Positions 8,723-15,527 of a stretch of 64,000 nucleotides of DNA are shown here, piece by piece. This DNA comes from Pseudoalteromonas rhizosphaerae (GTDB lineage Bacteria; Pseudomonadota; Gammaproteobacteria; Enterobacterales; Alteromonadaceae). A program made the position numbers and the translations under genes. Position 1 is the first letter of the stretch, and every line of letters starts with the position of its first letter. The DNA is taken from the NCBI RefSeq assembly GCF_902498845.1, contig NZ_CABVLM010000004.1, forward strand, positions 310,001-374,000. The letters run 5' to 3'. The notes below the pieces were generated by a model. It did not search any database and was not told the origin of the DNA. It worked only from the letters and a program-made list of their open reading frames with translations.

Positions 8723-8989
8723 CTATTGCTCACTGGCTAGTAACTCGCGTAACGCTTGTACTTTTTTAGCGCGACAATCTTTGTTTTTAATGTAGGCAGG
8801 TACATCGGGGAAAATAACGTCTACCGGTTTACCGATAATCTTGGCAATGGCAGCAGCCACTTTGTATGAGGTGGTATGTTGATAAACAACACTACTAACA
8901 TGCGATAGGTTTAAACCCAGCGCAGTAGCAACAATTGACAGTGAATAGCCTTTTTCTTCAAGGGCTTGTTTAATTTGCTCTGGTTTCAT
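8723..8989 (-). CDS. ner: Ner/Nlp-family DNA-binding protein
   Basis: 88 residues. The helix-turn-helix region covers about residues 16-60 (YSLSIVATALGLNLSHVSSV, then VAAAIAKIIGKPVDVIFP), matching the Ner/SfsB family of Mu-like phages. In Mu, Ner turns down both the early and the repressor transcripts. It is the first gene of the leftward operon, about 80 bp downstream of the predicted early promoter, with AAGG in the leader as Shine-Dalgarno. A C-terminal basic extension follows the DNA-binding fold. Confidence 0.85.
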   Translation of the reverse strand: MKPEQIKQALEEKGYSLSIVATALGLNLSHVSSVVYQHTTSYKVAAAIAKIIGKPVDVIFPDVPAYIKNKDCRAKKVQALRELLASEQ

Positions 8990-9069
8990 TGTAAAGTACC
9001 TTTTGGTTTACATTCTCTTTTCAGTTCTTTGGCGAGATTTAAAGAGAATGTTTTTGTTAATGTGTGGTG

Positions 9070-9099
9070 AGTATAGTTTCAATATGTTGAAACTGTCAA
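9070..9099 (-). promoter_or_regulatory. Leftward early promoter with operator as spacer
   Basis: On the minus strand there is a consensus -35 TTGACA (9099-9094), an 18-bp spacer and a -10 TATACT (9075-9070). The whole spacer is the 18-bp palindrome described in the next entry, so repressor binding would occlude RNA polymerase. Transcription would start near 9062, giving a leader of about 70 nt before ner. Confidence 0.8.
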
Positions 9100-9189
9100 C
9101 GTCAAGGTTTCAATATTTGGCATTATTGTATTCAATATATTGTACATTATTGAAGTTTCTAGTAATTTTAATGGTTAAAAGTTTCAATA
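9076..9189. promoter_or_regulatory. Repressor operator cluster
   Basis: The site at 9076-9093 is the perfect inverted repeat GTTTCAA-TATG-TTGAAAC. Related partial sites follow: GTTTCAATAT at 9107-9116, CAATATATTG at 9133-9142, a TTGAAGTTTC element near 9150, and GTTTCAATA at 9181-9189, which ends one base before the repressor ATG. The graded cluster between divergent ner and repressor genes is the expected binding region for the S24 repressor and Ner. The last site implies autoregulation of the repressor. Confidence 0.75.
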
Positions 9190-9190
9190 A

Positions 9191-9865
9191 ATGACAACTT
9201 TCTTGCGGGAAGAGCGTAACAGGTTAGAGCTAACACAAGCAGATGCTTCTAAAGCAATTGGTGTAGGTAAAACGACTTTCCTTCGTTGGGAAGCTGGATA
9301 TCCAATCCCTTCTGACAAATTAATTGCCTTATCCGATATTGGCTTTGATATTAATTACGTACTCAAAGGCTGTAAAAGAGATACTTTACCAGCCGCATCA
9401 ACACCAGGCACAGCCCTGCAAACCAGCCATGCTGATTTAACGGCGGTGCCGCAATATGATTTATCAGCCAGTGCTGGTGGTGGCGCATTAGTGGTAGCTG
9501 AGCACCCTATTGCTCGTTTTGAACTTTCAAAGCGTTGGTTAGAACAACACAACTTACATAATAAGAAGTTAACAGTTGTTCCCGTTCGCGGTGATAGTAT
9601 GGAAAACACACTTCACGATGGTGATTTAACGCTTGTTTCGTTGATAGATGATTTATCAGAAGCACGTGAAGGTGTTTGTGTTCTGCGCTTTGATGATGAG
9701 ATTTTTGTAAAACGTATTCAGTACGATTTTAAAAGTAAGGGTTATAAAGTCACTAGTGACAACAACGCTTACTCTGGTTTTTTTGTTGAGGCTGAAGATA
9801 TTGAATCTGGCAGGTTCACAGTGCTTGGCCGTGTAGAGCGAGTGCTGCAAAGGACAAAGGTTTAA
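9191..9865 (+). CDS. Phage repressor, HTH plus S24 (LexA-like) peptidase
   Basis: 224 residues. The N-terminal XRE-type helix-turn-helix occupies residues 5-60 (LTQADASKAIGVGKTTFLRW). After a linker the S24 domain carries the catalytic Ser in RGDSMENTL (about residue 137) and Lys in EIFVKRIQ (about 177). The family represses lytic genes and self-cleaves when stimulated by RecA after DNA damage. A cleavage-site-like SASAGGGA precedes the domain. The gene is divergent from ner, and its own start codon abuts an operator half-site. The repressor is therefore lambda/LexA-type rather than the Mu c type, implying SOS induction. Confidence 0.9.
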   Translation: MTTFLREERNRLELTQADASKAIGVGKTTFLRWEAGYPIPSDKLIALSDIGFDINYVLKGCKRDTLPAASTPGTALQTSHADLTAVPQYDLSASAGGGALVVAEHPIARFELSKRWLEQHNLHNKKLTVVPVRGDSMENTLHDGDLTLVSLIDDLSEAREGVCVLRFDDEIFVKRIQYDFKSKGYKVTSDNNAYSGFFVEAEDIESGRFTVLGRVERVLQRTKV

Positions 9866-9898
9866 ATAGTAACGTACAAATTTTAATGGATTATATTT

Positions 9899-10564
9899 AT
9901 GCGAGTCTGGTTAGAAAAAAATAAAATATACTTTGATACTTTTGCACCTATATCATTAAGCATTGCAGCTCTTTTTGTAGCTATTGCATCCTACAAATTA
10001 GCTGATCAGCAGCTAAAGCTATCTTCTTTGAATGCTAAACCTAACTTCTATTTAAAGGAAATCTCTTTATATGATCCAGTCGCAAAGCATGCGAATGAGA
10101 CTGAGCTGAGAATATACAATTCAGGAGAAGAAATTAGTAATTTTAATAAAAATGTAAATTCAATAATTATAGTTGAACAGTATAAAGAAACAGAAAAGAT
10201 TGTCTCTTATATACCAATAATTGGATACTATGATGTTAGTTTTAATTCTTCAGATCCAACTGGTGAATTATCGATTGTTAAAGGTCATAACAATAATGCT
10301 AAGTTTTTTGATGTTTATGTTGAATTCCAAAATTCTAAATTTAATGACAAGTATGGTTTTGTTTTCATATCTCTAAAACATTCAACTCAAATTACTTACA
10401 CAAATAAACTTGGAGAAGATGGCGAGTCATTCTTTATAGACACTTCTCCTGTTAGCTCTGTTGAATACCAAAAGTTTATGAGTAACTACAATGCCAGTGA
10501 TCATATTAGGTTATATGATTTATCTTTAAGCGATATTGAAAATGTACTGCAAAGTAAAATATGA
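9899..10564 (+). CDS. Single-pass membrane protein of unknown function, prophage cargo
   Basis: 221 residues with one N-terminal membrane segment (about 15-35, ISLSIAALFVAIASYKLA) and then a soluble, beta-rich, AT-rich-coded domain of about 180 residues. No family is recognised. It starts 33 bp after the repressor on the same strand and might be expressed from the lysogenic transcript. This is the usual position for lysogenic conversion genes such as superinfection exclusion factors, but that role is inference. The coding sequence is visibly more AT-rich than the phage structural genes. Confidence 0.6.
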   Translation: MRVWLEKNKIYFDTFAPISLSIAALFVAIASYKLADQQLKLSSLNAKPNFYLKEISLYDPVAKHANETELRIYNSGEEISNFNKNVNSIIIVEQYKETEKIVSYIPIIGYYDVSFNSSDPTGELSIVKGHNNNAKFFDVYVEFQNSKFNDKYGFVFISLKHSTQITYTNKLGEDGESFFIDTSPVSSVEYQKFMSNYNASDHIRLYDLSLSDIENVLQSKI

Positions 10565-10616
10565 TCTCTACAAATGGAACTGATTGGAACTCGCTTAAAC
10601 ACCAACAGATTGAAAA

Positions 10617-11609
10617 CTACAGTTCGCTATTACTTTTTATCTGTCCGTACTTTATATAGCATTCACCTTTAAAGTCATCATATAAGTATTTGTTATCTTG
10701 AAATTTTTCAATTTGGCTTTGATCTATCCAAAAATTTATAATACTGATCAGATGAGATTGCCTCTCAAAAGAGAAGAAGTTGTGGTATTTCAAATAACCT
10801 TTATCTAACAAACTTCGTTGCAATGCAAAAATATCAACTATCATTTCAAAAACAGTTGCTAACGGGAATTTAAAAATAGAATAATGTTTTATACCTATCG
10901 CATCACAGATAGCTTTCAAAACGTCTTCAAAAATTAATAAAAGCACGATAATTTTTACTTTGTATGGATTGATTTGTGAACAAACTGCAGTGACAATTTT
11001 CTGGTCTTTATCATTAATAATGTGCTTAACTAATTCATATTTCATTTCATTCATATTTAGCCCCCTTGCAATGGTAAATACTTCTTTTTCAAAATTAATA
11101 AAAAAGGCAAATATGTATTCAACACGATTTTCGTCAACTTTATTATGAACATCATCTTTTGACTTAGGTTTAAGGTAGAAGCGGCAATATATAGATGTCG
11201 CATCATTTGCCCTGATTAATTTGAACCCACCATTGTAAATCGCTGCTTCAAATTTTTCTTTAAAAAGTACAAGTTCTTTGTGGTAGAGATCTAATTTATG
11301 CTCAAATTCTTGCCTTTCCAAATTCCTTTTTTGATACTCTAAGTTTTCCTGAAATTGAATCGCTCTGAAATTCGCTGTTGCAAGTGTTGCTAGTGGGATT
11401 GAAGATCCAAGAATCCATAAAGGAACTGACATAAAGGTTAGGAATATGTCTAACGAATTTTTGTTAGGCCACTCAGGTATTAACCTATCATTTATCCAAA
11501 TAAAACACATAAGGATCAAAGAAATTGATACTGGGATAGCAATTGCTAGCCAGAAATATTTGTAGGTGAAAACACTAGGGATGTTTTCTTTTTGATTAAG
11601 GGTAGTCAT
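10617..11609 (-). CDS. Two-helix membrane protein with large cytosolic domain, prophage cargo
   Basis: 330 residues from the ATG at 11609, chosen over an upstream TTG frame because AAGGAGA lies 8 nt before it. There are two membrane segments (about residues 19-41 and 58-80), then a juxtamembrane coiled coil (RAIQFQENLEYQKRNLERQE) and a cytosolic alpha/beta domain with no recognised motif. This two-helix plus cytosolic domain layout is shared with the cargo gene at 24235. It resembles membrane effectors of abortive infection systems, including retron Ec48-type effectors, but there is no reverse transcriptase nearby and the resemblance is only architectural. Its orientation is opposite to its neighbours and it is likely expressed from its own promoter. 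Confidence 0.65.
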   Translation of the reverse strand: MTTLNQKENIPSVFTYKYFWLAIAIPVSISLILMCFIWINDRLIPEWPNKNSLDIFLTFMSVPLWILGSSIPLATLATANFRAIQFQENLEYQKRNLERQEFEHKLDLYHKELVLFKEKFEAAIYNGGFKLIRANDATSIYCRFYLKPKSKDDVHNKVDENRVEYIFAFFINFEKEVFTIARGLNMNEMKYELVKHIINDKDQKIVTAVCSQINPYKVKIIVLLLIFEDVLKAICDAIGIKHYSIFKFPLATVFEMIVDIFALQRSLLDKGYLKYHNFFSFERQSHLISIINFWIDQSQIEKFQDNKYLYDDFKGECYIKYGQIKSNSEL

Positions 11610-11754
11610 AACTGGTCTCTCCTTGAGAATTAAAGAGAAAGTATCAGAAAGCAATTGAATGTAAAGTGCGTTAATTAATTAATTATTTTTAAACTTTACA
11701 AGTGTAATTATGCAGACTAGATTTACATGAAATTAACACTTGTAAGGATACACG

Positions 11755-12264
11755 ATGAAAATCATCTTTATCATTATTGCTATATCTGTACTTAGTGGAT
11801 GCAGCACATATTTCAAAAAATCATATATATCTATTTCTGACAAGGAGGATAAAACGGTTGGTACGCTATTTGTTTGGGAGCCTGATACCAGTGCAGCTGT
11901 TATTTTAAACGATCCTGATGGAACGATTAGAGCGTGCATGCAAACTGCTTTGGCAATTAAAACAACAGATGCGGAAGGTGACGCAACTATATCAGAAGCG
12001 ATATTAAATTTGTCTAAAACAGCAGCTAAAGTGAGTGAAAGTCAAGGTGATGATAGAGCTAAGTCACAAGCTTTAGCTGAAATATCAGGCTCTATAAATC
12101 AAACAGCTAATTTATTGACTACAACAACAGAGAGAACTTCGTTCCTAAATATGGGTATGTTTTATATCTGCCAATTATCTGCCAATAAGACAATAAGCGA
12201 ATCTACTACGTCAAAATTAGTGTCAGAATTGATAACTAAAACAGTGAAAATTACTGAAAAATGA
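11755..12264 (+). CDS. Small lipoprotein, prophage cargo
   Basis: 169 residues with a lipoprotein signal: a hydrophobic run, then LSGC, so the lipid-modified cysteine is at residue 16. The next residue is Ser rather than Asp, which predicts sorting to the outer membrane. The mature protein is Thr/Ser-rich with helical segments and no recognised domain. Surface lipoproteins made from prophages can block receptors of related phages (TraT/Llp/Cor type), but this one is not clearly related to them. It is followed directly by a strong terminator, so it is a single-gene unit. Confidence 0.65.
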   Translation: MKIIFIIIAISVLSGCSTYFKKSYISISDKEDKTVGTLFVWEPDTSAAVILNDPDGTIRACMQTALAIKTTDAEGDATISEAILNLSKTAAKVSESQGDDRAKSQALAEISGSINQTANLLTTTTERTSFLNMGMFYICQLSANKTISESTTSKLVSELITKTVKITEK

Positions 12265-12270
12265 TGTTAA

Positions 12271-12292
12271 AGCCCCTAGTTAGGGGCTTTTT
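12271..12292 (+). terminator. Rho-independent terminator after the lipoprotein gene
   Basis: Stem AGCCCCTA / TAGGGGCT (12271-12278 and 12281-12288) with a two-base loop, followed by a run of T. It ends the lipoprotein transcript 7 bp after its stop codon. Confidence 0.85.
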
Positions 12293-12300
12293 CTTAAAGA

Positions 12301-12777
12301 TTAAAGCAGGCTTAAAGTACTCTTTGCAATAGCTTGTACGATAGTATGATCACACTCATATTCTAAAGCTGCTTCAACAAGTATTGGTCTTAGCGACTTA
12401 CGCACAGAAAGTGACCTTTCTCCTGTTAACTCATTGAACGCTATGGTCTCATCTATTACTGATTCCACTAAGTTGTTTAAATGAGTTACTTCTTTTTTGA
12501 TGGTTTTATATGAATTAGCTAGATTTGATTCATTTTGGTGACTTATTGTGAATGTCTGTTTTATTCCAAATATGTCATCTAGTGAAATACTTTTTGCTAC
12601 ACACGCCTTTACAATACCTTCGTATGGTAATGAGCTACGTTTCATAGCATTTATGAATGCAGACTGTGATAAACCCATAGCAAGGGAAAGTGCCCTGGTA
12701 CTACTAACATCAAACTCTTTTTTAAGCTTTTGAGTGGTAAGTTCAATATCAATTTTTTTAAAAGTATCAATAGTCAT
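12301..12777 (-). CDS. CI-type helix-turn-helix regulator
   Basis: 158 residues. The N-terminal half has a helix-turn-helix of the bacteriophage CI N-terminal type (about residues 25-65, with ALSLAMGLSQSAFINAMKRS as the recognition region and LDDIFG closing it). The remainder is helical with no S24 peptidase, so it is not an autocleaving repressor. It is the second regulator of the prophage and faces away from the phased-repeat region at 13.5 kb. It is a candidate binder of that element, but this is speculation. A short inverted repeat TTGGTT/AACCAA lies just upstream of its start. Confidence 0.65.
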   Translation of the reverse strand: MTIDTFKKIDIELTTQKLKKEFDVSSTRALSLAMGLSQSAFINAMKRSSLPYEGIVKACVAKSISLDDIFGIKQTFTISHQNESNLANSYKTIKKEVTHLNNLVESVIDETIAFNELTGERSLSVRKSLRPILVEAALEYECDHTIVQAIAKSTLSLL

Positions 12778-13024
12778 ATTGGTTAAGAATACAAAAAATA
12801 GAATTGGAGGGATAAACCAATTAATAGCATTTTTGGGAAGTATAAGTATTTAAAGTAAGTTTTCATGTGTTTCCTTTTTGTTTTGATCCTGTTGGTTAAA
12901 TTAACTACCCCGTTTTTATATGTAAAGGTTTTTCCGACAGTGGTTTTTACCGCGGTTGGTTATTGTAGATGCTCACTGATTGTATTTAATTTACGTGTTT
13001 ATTTTAACTGATTGGAGAATGATG

Positions 13025-13240
13025 ATGAGTAAGCTACATAGTATGACAGTTGATGAGTCGCTTGTTATTAGCCAGCGGGTTGTAGAGCTGGTTAAAAAAG
13101 AATGCAAGCAAATGGGCATTTACTACAGTAACCGCCCATTGCTTATTGCGGCTTACGCTGCGGGAGCTGGCGCTCTAAGTGAGCATGACTTACTTACCAT
13201 TGACCTTGGTTTCGACATGGGCAAAGATAGCGTCAAATAG
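13025..13240 (+). CDS. Small hypothetical protein (71 aa)
   Basis: Three ATG codons occur in a row at 13019-13027. The third is favoured by GGAGA ending 7 nt upstream. The protein is mixed charged with a small Ala/Gly-rich stretch (LLIAAYAAGAGALSEHD), and no family is recognised. Its last 51 bp overlap the 3' end of the convergent small gene at 13190-13378. It is followed by a plus-strand terminator at 13404. Confidence 0.5.
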   Translation: MSKLHSMTVDESLVISQRVVELVKKECKQMGIYYSNRPLLIAAYAAGAGALSEHDLLTIDLGFDMGKDSVK

Positions 13241-13378
13241 CTCAAGCGGTCTCGCATCTGAATATGTCATTTCTGGGGTTTGCAGTTCATTTGCTAGTTG
13301 TGACAGTAACGATTTATCAACCATTGTTGTAAATAGTTGGACGGACAATTTAGCAATCTCTATTTTTTGGTTATCCAT
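13190..13378 (-). CDS. Small hypothetical protein (62 aa), convergent overlap
   Basis: Starts at an ATG with AAGGA 7 nt upstream, a good translation signal. The protein is helical and soluble with no recognised family. The 3' ends of this gene and the opposite gene overlap by 51 bp. Both have credible ribosome binding sites, so an antisense relationship is possible, but one of the two may be spurious. Confidence 0.45.
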   Translation of the reverse strand: MDNQKIEIAKLSVQLFTTMVDKSLLSQLANELQTPEMTYSDARPLELFDAIFAHVETKVNGK

Positions 13379-13403
13379 AGTTTATCCTTTTTTATGTTGG
13401 GTT

Positions 13404-13443
13404 AAGCCCTCGCTGTATTTAAATGCAGCGGGGGCTTATTTTT
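13404..13443 (+). terminator. Rho-independent terminator
   Basis: Stem AAGCCCTCGCTG / CAGCGGGGGCTT (13404-13415 and 13426-13437, one mismatch), a 10-base loop, then ATTTTTT. The direction is rightward, so it would terminate the 13025-13240 gene. The minus-strand gene starts upstream of it in the other direction. Confidence 0.8.
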
Positions 13444-13544
13444 TAGCACAGCTTTTGTAAAAAGGCTAAAAACCCATTAACGCCTGTAAGCGATTTTAAG
13501 CGCCCTATTGATTTTTGTGGCTATGATGGCTTAACTCAAAACCG

Positions 13545-13603
13545 TTTAAACACGCTCAGTTAAATTTAAACAGGGTTTAAACATGGTTTAACTTGGATTT
13601 AAA
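13545..13603. repeat. Array of TTTAAA boxes at 11-bp spacing (array 2)
   Basis: TTTAAA at 13545, 13565, 13576 and 13598, with the variant TTTAAC at 13587. The last four positions are exactly 11 bp apart and the first is 20 bp before them. The array lies in the 260-bp intergenic region upstream of the membrane-protein pair, so a regulatory role is plausible. Its sequence closely resembles array 3 at 19049, including the TTTAACTT-N-GATTTAAA segment. Confidence 0.8.
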
Positions 13604-13703
13604 GTTATGGTTTAGTGTTTTGGCTCAAAGAGGATTTTAAACCGTCTGCTTTGTGTGTATTATTCAAAAAAACAAATAATAATACATATAGGGAAATACA
13701 AGA

Positions 13704-14630
13704 ATGGTTAAAGAATATCTCATTTTACGCTACTCACTAGTGGAAGAAGCGCAAAAAGCGCTTAATGTAAAAGCGATCCCACCAGTTAAAGGTCACGCAA
13801 TAATACCAGCGATCAAGAATGATAGAGAATTTAAGTCAGCTGGCGCTCTTTATAGCGTTCTTGGATTTAAAGGGCTCGTTCCGTCTTTTGGGTATGATTT
13901 TCCAAAAGAGCGGTTTTTCTGCGGAAAAATAGCAAAACTTAAGAAACAACAAACTGGCGAGAAGGTTCCTGGTGACATCGTTGAAGTGGTGCATGATAAT
14001 TGGATTCCATTATCTGTAGTAATCGATATCGAAACTCAACACATATTTGTTAGGAAAGATTGGAGATATGGCGATCCTGAACATATAGCCAGGTCATTGC
14101 AGTCAGCTTTTACAGATCCAATACTTGCTACATACAATCATCGCATTTTTATTGAAGGTAAATCTGAATCAGCTAAGTTTTGGAATATTGTAGGCTCAAA
14201 AAGTAAAATATATAGACTAGAATTTAAGTTAATATCTCCAAACATATTAGATACAAACCAAAAAGCAAGGGATGCTGTAGAAGCATTAAAAGATATATTT
14301 GGGCAAGATGAAATTGACATTACTTTGAAAAATGACTCTGGAGATTTGAAAGTACCCGAAGCACCAGTGTCAAACTACCTAGAGTATATTGCAGAAGGCG
14401 AAGGAAGCTGGAGTGTTGTTACAGAAGGTGAAAGGGGCGGAAAAAAGGCGCATAGTAGTAACGAGAATATTGATACAGTAAGCCTGCCATCTATTGAAAA
14501 TGAGAGTGAAACAGATGACTCTCAAATGGAGTTAGGTGAAAAAGCTGATTCTGTGCATACCTTAAATTATAAAGAGTCAAATTTAGGTGCTGAAGTTTAT
14601 GCGACAATTAAACATATGGGTAAAAGTTAA
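13704..14630 (+). CDS. Unknown protein, first gene of a two-gene membrane system
   Basis: 308 residues, no family recognised. Residues 1-215 look like a folded, mostly beta domain with conserved-looking blocks (HAIIPAIKND, FPKERFFCGK, HIFVRKDWRYGD). Residues 215-308 are acidic and probably disordered, rich in Glu, Ser and Asp. No membrane segment. The 3' end overlaps the next gene, a four-helix membrane protein, so the two are translationally coupled. Its position in the prophage cargo hotspot and the pairing of a soluble protein with a membrane protein suggest a sensor plus membrane effector, possibly exclusion or abortive infection. This is inference only. Confidence 0.6.
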   Translation: MVKEYLILRYSLVEEAQKALNVKAIPPVKGHAIIPAIKNDREFKSAGALYSVLGFKGLVPSFGYDFPKERFFCGKIAKLKKQQTGEKVPGDIVEVVHDNWIPLSVVIDIETQHIFVRKDWRYGDPEHIARSLQSAFTDPILATYNHRIFIEGKSESAKFWNIVGSKSKIYRLEFKLISPNILDTNQKARDAVEALKDIFGQDEIDITLKNDSGDLKVPEAPVSNYLEYIAEGEGSWSVVTEGERGGKKAHSSNENIDTVSLPSIENESETDDSQMELGEKADSVHTLNYKESNLGAEVYATIKHMGKS

Positions 14631-15117
14631 AAAGCCATTATTAATTGGTTTATATATTTTGGTGTCTTTAATTCTATGTTTCGCTGTTTTACACATAACT
14701 AACGGGGCTGCAAAAAAGTTATTTGATACGGTATTGGCCGTTTTCCCTTTTTTTGTTACTGCTGCAAGCGCACTAACATGGGCGTTGTTTAACTACATTG
14801 AGGGTGTGTTAAAAGATGTTAGTGAGCTAAAGGCTGCTCAAAAAAAGATAGATAAGGCTATAAATTTACTAACTGATTTAAAAAATGAAGTCATTAGCAA
14901 TGCTGCTTTTATCATTTTATTATTGATTTTAGATGCTGTGTTTAATGGCATTTCTAGTTTGTATGGGGGGGATTCAACCCTTGCGCAGTGGCTATTTTTG
15001 TCTGTGAGGGGAGCTATTATCTCCTTAGCAATTTATGCAGCACATGATCAGTTTCAAGGTTTTAAAACAGCACAACAATTTAGATTAGTGATCAATCAGG
15101 GTAAGAATAAAAAGTAG
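14599..15117 (+). CDS. Four-helix membrane protein, second gene of the pair
   Basis: 172 residues from the ATG at 14599 (a GTG at 14587 is the alternative start). Four hydrophobic segments are visible at about residues 10-30, 38-62, 98-120 and 130-150. Between the second and third is a charged helical loop (VLKDVSELKAAQKKIDKAIN) likely to face the cytosol. No family is recognised. It overlaps the 3' end of the upstream gene by about 30 bp and is followed by a terminator, so the pair forms an operon of its own. Confidence 0.6.
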   Translation: MRQLNIWVKVKKPLLIGLYILVSLILCFAVLHITNGAAKKLFDTVLAVFPFFVTAASALTWALFNYIEGVLKDVSELKAAQKKIDKAINLLTDLKNEVISNAAFIILLLILDAVFNGISSLYGGDSTLAQWLFLSVRGAIISLAIYAAHDQFQGFKTAQQFRLVINQGKNKK

Positions 15118-15157
15118 TAGTAACATTAACTTGTACAGCTATAAAAGTAATAGATAA

Positions 15158-15182
15158 AACCCGCACTTAGCGGGTTTTTTTT
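15158..15182 (+). terminator. Rho-independent terminator after the membrane pair
   Basis: Stem AACCCGC / GCGGGTT (15158-15164 and 15170-15176) with a five-base loop and a run of T. The stop codon of the minus-strand zinc-ribbon gene lies inside the hairpin, so the two convergent units share it. Confidence 0.85.
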
Positions 15183-15382
15183 ACTTCTTTTTTATGTGCG
15201 CATTTATTTGAGCAGTAAAACTCGCCGTTTAGTTTAATGGGTGTGTACAGTGGGCTGTTGCACGATTTGCAGAGTGAGAACGCCTGGGCGTGGGCGTCAA
15301 TTTCGCAGTTTGAGCATTGGCCGTCGAGAAACGTTATTTCATTTTGAGTGAGTGGTTTTGTACATGATGTGCAGCGAGCCAT
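15167..15382 (-). CDS. Double zinc-ribbon small protein
   Basis: 71 residues with four cysteine knuckles: CTSC (residues 4-7), CSNC (23-26), CKSC (38-41) and CSNKC (57-61). This gives two zinc ribbons. No transcription-factor or nuclease domain is attached. It is encoded on the minus strand between the cargo cassette and the late operon, so it is expressed separately from both. Function unknown. Confidence 0.6.
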   Translation of the reverse strand: MARCTSCTKPLTQNEITFLDGQCSNCEIDAHAQAFSLCKSCNSPLYTPIKLNGEFYCSNKCAHKKEVKKTR

Positions 15383-15418
15383 AAAATATTCCTTGCAGTG
15401 TTTTAAATACCCGCTTAG

Positions 15419-15428
15419 CCTATATAGG
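15419..15428. promoter_or_regulatory. Palindrome in the putative late promoter region
   Basis: CCTATATAGG, a perfect 10-bp palindrome, about 100 bp upstream of the first late gene. The 145-bp gap 15383-15527 must contain the late promoter. No clear -35/-10 pair is visible, as expected for an activator-dependent promoter. Assignment as an activator site is tentative. Confidence 0.3.
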
Positions 15429-15527
15429 TTACCCCATTCTTAACGCTGTAAAGTCTTTTCCAGCGGTTCAATAATCACTCCCCCCCTACACTGGGTGCCA
15501 CTTAGTTAGTTTATTGGCACTTGGAAC

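Noticed and set aside
10617..11609. Full retron with membrane effector
   Set aside because: No reverse transcriptase or non-coding RNA could be found near the membrane protein, so only the architectural resemblance is mentioned.
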